Position numbers and translations under genes: made by a program
The notes under the pieces: generated by a model
The model's database searches: none
Seen by the model: only the letters and a program-made list of their open reading frames with translations
What the model was told of the DNA's origin: nothing
Source: Streptomyces sp. NBC_00091
GTDB lineage: Bacteria > Actinomycetota > Actinomycetes > Streptomycetales > Streptomycetaceae
Direction of reading: 5' to 3'
Assembly: GCF_026343185.1 (NCBI RefSeq)
Contig: NZ_JAPEMA010000001.1
Location: forward strand, 4,216,001-4,280,000
DNA length: 64,000 nucleotides
In this document: piece after piece, positions 61,811-64,000 of the stretch
Layout of the letters: every line of letters starts with the position of its first letter
Position numbering within the stretch: position 1 is the first letter of the stretch

Positions 61811-62668
61811 ATGCCCCATTCCCCCTCGTCCTCTGCGCAGGCCGCCCGCGAAGCCGTCGCCGCACGGCTTCGCGACCTGCGCAAGGGCGCGGGGCTCACC
61901 CTTGCAGAACTGGCTTCGGCTTGCGGTTGGCACCACTCCAAGACGTCTCGCATCGAGAACGCCCGCACGGCTCCATCGGCCCGGGACATACGCCACTGGT
62001 GCCAGGCCTGCGGCCTGCCGGACGAAGCGTCTGACCTCATCGCCCAGTCCCTGAACGCCGAAACCCTGTACAACGAGTGGCGACACCAGGTGAGGGGCGG
62101 CCTGAAGAAGCTTCAGGAGTCCTGGGTCCAGTTCTTCGAAGAGACCCAGCTGTTCCGGATCTACTCCTCCACCCTCGTACCGGGGCTGCTTCAAACGGAG
62201 GGGTACGCCGGCGCGCTGCTCAGCACCATCGCCTCCTTCCGCGGCTACCCCGACAGCGGACTCGAAGCGGCACGCGCCCGCGTCGAGCGGTCCAGGGTCA
62301 TCCGCAAACCCGGCCGCCGCGCCGTCCTGATTGTCGAAGAAGCAGCCCTGTACTACCGATTGGGTGACCCGGCTTCCATGGCGGCCCAGCTCGGCCACCT
62401 GCTGACCGCCGGGGCCCTACCGACTGTCTCACTCGGAGTGATCCCGACCTCGGTAAGCCCGCGCACGATGTGGCCTGTAGAGACATTCCACGTCTACGAC
62501 GACACCCTCGTGTCGGTAGAGCTGCTGTCTGCAGAAGTCAACGTCACGCAACCGTCCGAGATCGAGGTCTACCTGAAGGCCTTCGAACAATTGCGCTCGA
62601 TGGCCGTGTACGGCGCGCGTGCCAGGGCCCTGGTGGTCAAAGCGCTCGAAGCGCTGGACCAGGACTGA
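61811..62668 (+). CDS. XRE family regulator with DUF5753 domain
   Basis: The 285-residue protein has an N-terminal helix-turn-helix (LRDLRKGAGLTLAELASACGWHHSKTSRIENART, about 20-60) and a DUF5753 domain beginning with LQTEGYAGALLSTI. DUF5753 is a presumed ligand or partner domain. No Shine-Dalgarno precedes the ATG, so it may depend on translation of the DUF6879 gene. It likely controls its own operon through the TGCAC sites. Confidence 0.92.
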   Translation: MPHSPSSSAQAAREAVAARLRDLRKGAGLTLAELASACGWHHSKTSRIENARTAPSARDIRHWCQACGLPDEASDLIAQSLNAETLYNEWRHQVRGGLKKLQESWVQFFEETQLFRIYSSTLVPGLLQTEGYAGALLSTIASFRGYPDSGLEAARARVERSRVIRKPGRRAVLIVEEAALYYRLGDPASMAAQLGHLLTAGALPTVSLGVIPTSVSPRTMWPVETFHVYDDTLVSVELLSAEVNVTQPSEIEVYLKAFEQLRSMAVYGARARALVVKALEALDQD

Positions 62669-62755
62669 CGGCAGAGGGCTGCGCGACCGGCCGCGCGCCA
62701 GGCGTAACTACGAAGGCGATCAAGGCGTGAAGCTGCCCGCTCTGCTGGGCGGCCG

Positions 62756-63532
62756 TCACTGGTGCGGGATGTCGATGCCGGCGGCGCGCAGGTTCGCCTC
62801 GACCAGGGTGTTCAACCGGGCGATGGATGGTGCCTGGGCTTCCCGGTGGTGGTTGACCAGTCCGTACCGGGCGGAGGCGTCGGACCGGTTCTGGGATCCG
62901 GTCGGCGTCGTCAGCAGGGTGCGGTCGGCCAATAGCTTGTCGGCCAGGGCGGAGGCCAGTTCCTCGATCCGCGGGTCGTCGGGATCCCAGGACGCCGCAG
63001 CCAAGCCGCGCTTGGTCAGGTCGACGAACTCGGGATCGTCGAGCCCGTGTTCAAGCCTGGTCAGGAAGGTGTCGAAGACCTCCGGGACCAGCGCCCGGGC
63101 CAGTACCAGGGCCTCCCGTTGAGTGGCCACGTACTCGGGGCCGAAGCCGAGACCGGTGAGCCGGTCCAAGACCGCGCAGGCCCGGTCGGGCAGCAGGGCC
63201 CGGTCGCCATGGGCGAGCCGGTGCAGGGTGTCGCGTCGCGCGGTCAGGTCCTCGATCTGTTCGGTGAGCCGACGATGGACGTCGTCCAGGGCGCCGGCGA
63301 ACCGCTCGGGATCGGCGTCGAGCAGGTCGCCGATCTCGGCCAGCGGCACGCCGGCCGCGGCAAGGGTCCGGACCTGGACCAGCCGGAGGAGGTCGGCCGA
63401 CACGTAACGCCGGTAGCCGGAACCATCACGTTCCGGCTCGGCTACCAGGCCGAGCCGGTGATAGTGCCGCACGGTCTTGATCGTGACGCCGACGAACGCC
63501 GCTGCCTGACCGATCGTGAGCCCGTTTGCCAT
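62756..63532 (-). CDS. MerR family transcriptional regulator
   Basis: The 258-residue protein has the MerR winged helix (LTIGQAAAFVGVTIKTVRHYHRLGLV), a coiled dimerisation helix and a ~130-residue C-terminal region (DRACAVLDRLTGLGFG...) that may bind a ligand, longer than in metal-sensing MerR. No metal-binding Cys. It is divergent from the serine hydrolase gene, whose promoter holds a dyad typical of MerR control. Confidence 0.92.
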   Translation of the reverse strand: MANGLTIGQAAAFVGVTIKTVRHYHRLGLVAEPERDGSGYRRYVSADLLRLVQVRTLAAAGVPLAEIGDLLDADPERFAGALDDVHRRLTEQIEDLTARRDTLHRLAHGDRALLPDRACAVLDRLTGLGFGPEYVATQREALVLARALVPEVFDTFLTRLEHGLDDPEFVDLTKRGLAAASWDPDDPRIEELASALADKLLADRTLLTTPTGSQNRSDASARYGLVNHHREAQAPSIARLNTLVEANLRAAGIDIPHQ

Positions 63533-63685
63533 CGGCTCAGCACACCTCCTTGGCGCTCACATCGAGGTACGGGTTGCGGGTGATCACAGGGGCGAGGGTA
63601 GCGCGCATCTCCAGTGGCCAACTCCGCCTGGAGGCTGGGAAGCCTGGGATCGGTGCTGGTCAGCCCGTGGCCGCGAGGAGGTTGA

Positions 63686-63704
63686 CCTTGACCTTGGGTC
63701 AGGG
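63686..63704. promoter_or_regulatory. Dyad upstream of serine hydrolase gene (possible MerR site)
   Basis: CCTTGACC-TTG-GGTCAGGG has 7 of 8 matching positions per arm. TTGACC in the left arm can act as -35. It is 56 bases from the hydrolase ATG and in the 227-base region shared with the MerR gene. Confidence 0.55.
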
Positions 63705-63759
63705 TGCACGCTCATCACATGGCCGCCGCGAAGGGGGCCGGTGGACAAGGAGATTCATC

Positions 63760-64000
63760 ATGAGTGCAAGCAACAGCGGCTTCTCCGAAGCAGGGCTGCG
63801 CCGGCTGCGCGAGGTGCTGGCAGGGCATGTGGAGTCCAAGAAGATTCCCGGGCTGGTCGCCCTGGTCAGCCGCGGCGGCCAGACGCACGTCGAAGCGATC
63901 GGGACGATGCGCCATGAGGGTGGCGCGCCGATGCGCCGGGACACGATCTTCCGGATGGCGTCCACGTCCAAGCCGGTCACGACGGCGGCGGCGATGGTCC
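63760..64000 (+). CDS. Serine hydrolase (beta-lactamase class C family), partial
   Basis: AAGGAG precedes the ATG. About 80 residues are visible before the window ends: SEAGLRRLREVLAGHV, IPGLVALVSRGG and FRMASTSKPVT. The Ser-x-x-Lys (STSK) is the catalytic motif of class C-like beta-lactamases, esterases and DD-peptidases. No signal peptide is present, which favours a cytosolic esterase-like role. The 3' end is outside the window. Confidence 0.9.
   Translation, partial: MSASNSGFSEAGLRRLREVLAGHVESKKIPGLVALVSRGGQTHVEAIGTMRHEGGAPMRRDTIFRMASTSKPVTTAAAMV

Noticed and set aside
1..64000. Search for tRNA, rRNA, riboswitches and CRISPR arrays
   Set aside because: No sequence was recognised that meets the structural requirements; a covariance-model scan was not possible here.

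Overview
The window is chromosomal DNA from a Streptomyces or very close relative. GC is extremely high, third codon positions are almost all G or C, and many genes start with GTG (one probably with TTG). Characteristic families are present: an AfsR-type regulator, XRE/DUF5753 with DUF6879, coenzyme F420 enzymes, HtaA proteins and an LAxTG sortase-type signal. From memory, the order mal genes - glnE - glnA2 - nadE - panB - map resembles the S. coelicolor SCO22xx region; this was not checked by search. No rRNA, tRNA or CRISPR array was recognised. Layout: (1) 1-4.2 kb holds an Rsm22-like methyltransferase, a Bcr/CflA-type MFS exporter, an SDR oxidoreductase and a PhzF-family protein. (2) 4.2-16.6 kb is an iron and heme acquisition region: efeO-efeB-efeU, the heme ABC transporter hmuT-hmuU-hmuV, two secreted HtaA-domain proteins and heme oxygenase. 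Three IdeR/DmdR1-like iron boxes lie before efeO, between hmuT and htaA, and before the heme oxygenase. The genes fit heme capture at the surface, import, ring opening and release of iron, plus a separate elemental iron route. A short PhzF paralogue and a Nudix-like protein sit among them. (3) 16.7-33.5 kb is mostly conserved core: map, small conserved proteins, npdG, a site-2 protease homologue, a large AfsR-like regulator, a DrrAB-type ABC exporter, panB, an EEP-family protein, nadE and membrane proteins. (4) 33.5-49.5 kb holds a CBS protein, a DUF305-DUF3105 pair, glnA2, two tandem secreted PIG-L deacetylases with long C-terminal repeat regions, glnE, a decayed TnpB insertion joined to a TetR-family remnant, an amidohydrolase and a PAP2 protein. 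(5) 49.6-58.5 kb is the maltose/maltodextrin locus: malEFG with an alpha-glucosidase plus LacI regulator pair on each side. (6) 58.4-64 kb is accessory and scarred: a nearly identical ~250-bp direct repeat brackets a gene for a small secreted protein, followed by a long imperfect hairpin, a truncated methyltransferase, an XRE/DUF6879 operon with likely operators, a MerR regulator and the start of a serine hydrolase gene. The most unusual signals are repeats rather than a new enzyme system. Two related MITE-like elements share a core but have different terminal inverted repeats, and each begins exactly at the CTAG containing a gene's stop codon. A ~29-bp palindromic mini-repeat occurs three times, twice in frame inside protein genes (one seen as an insertion against an alpha-glucosidase paralogue) and once inside one of the MITEs. 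The duplicated 3' end of the second LacI gene looks like a recent insertion or duplication scar.
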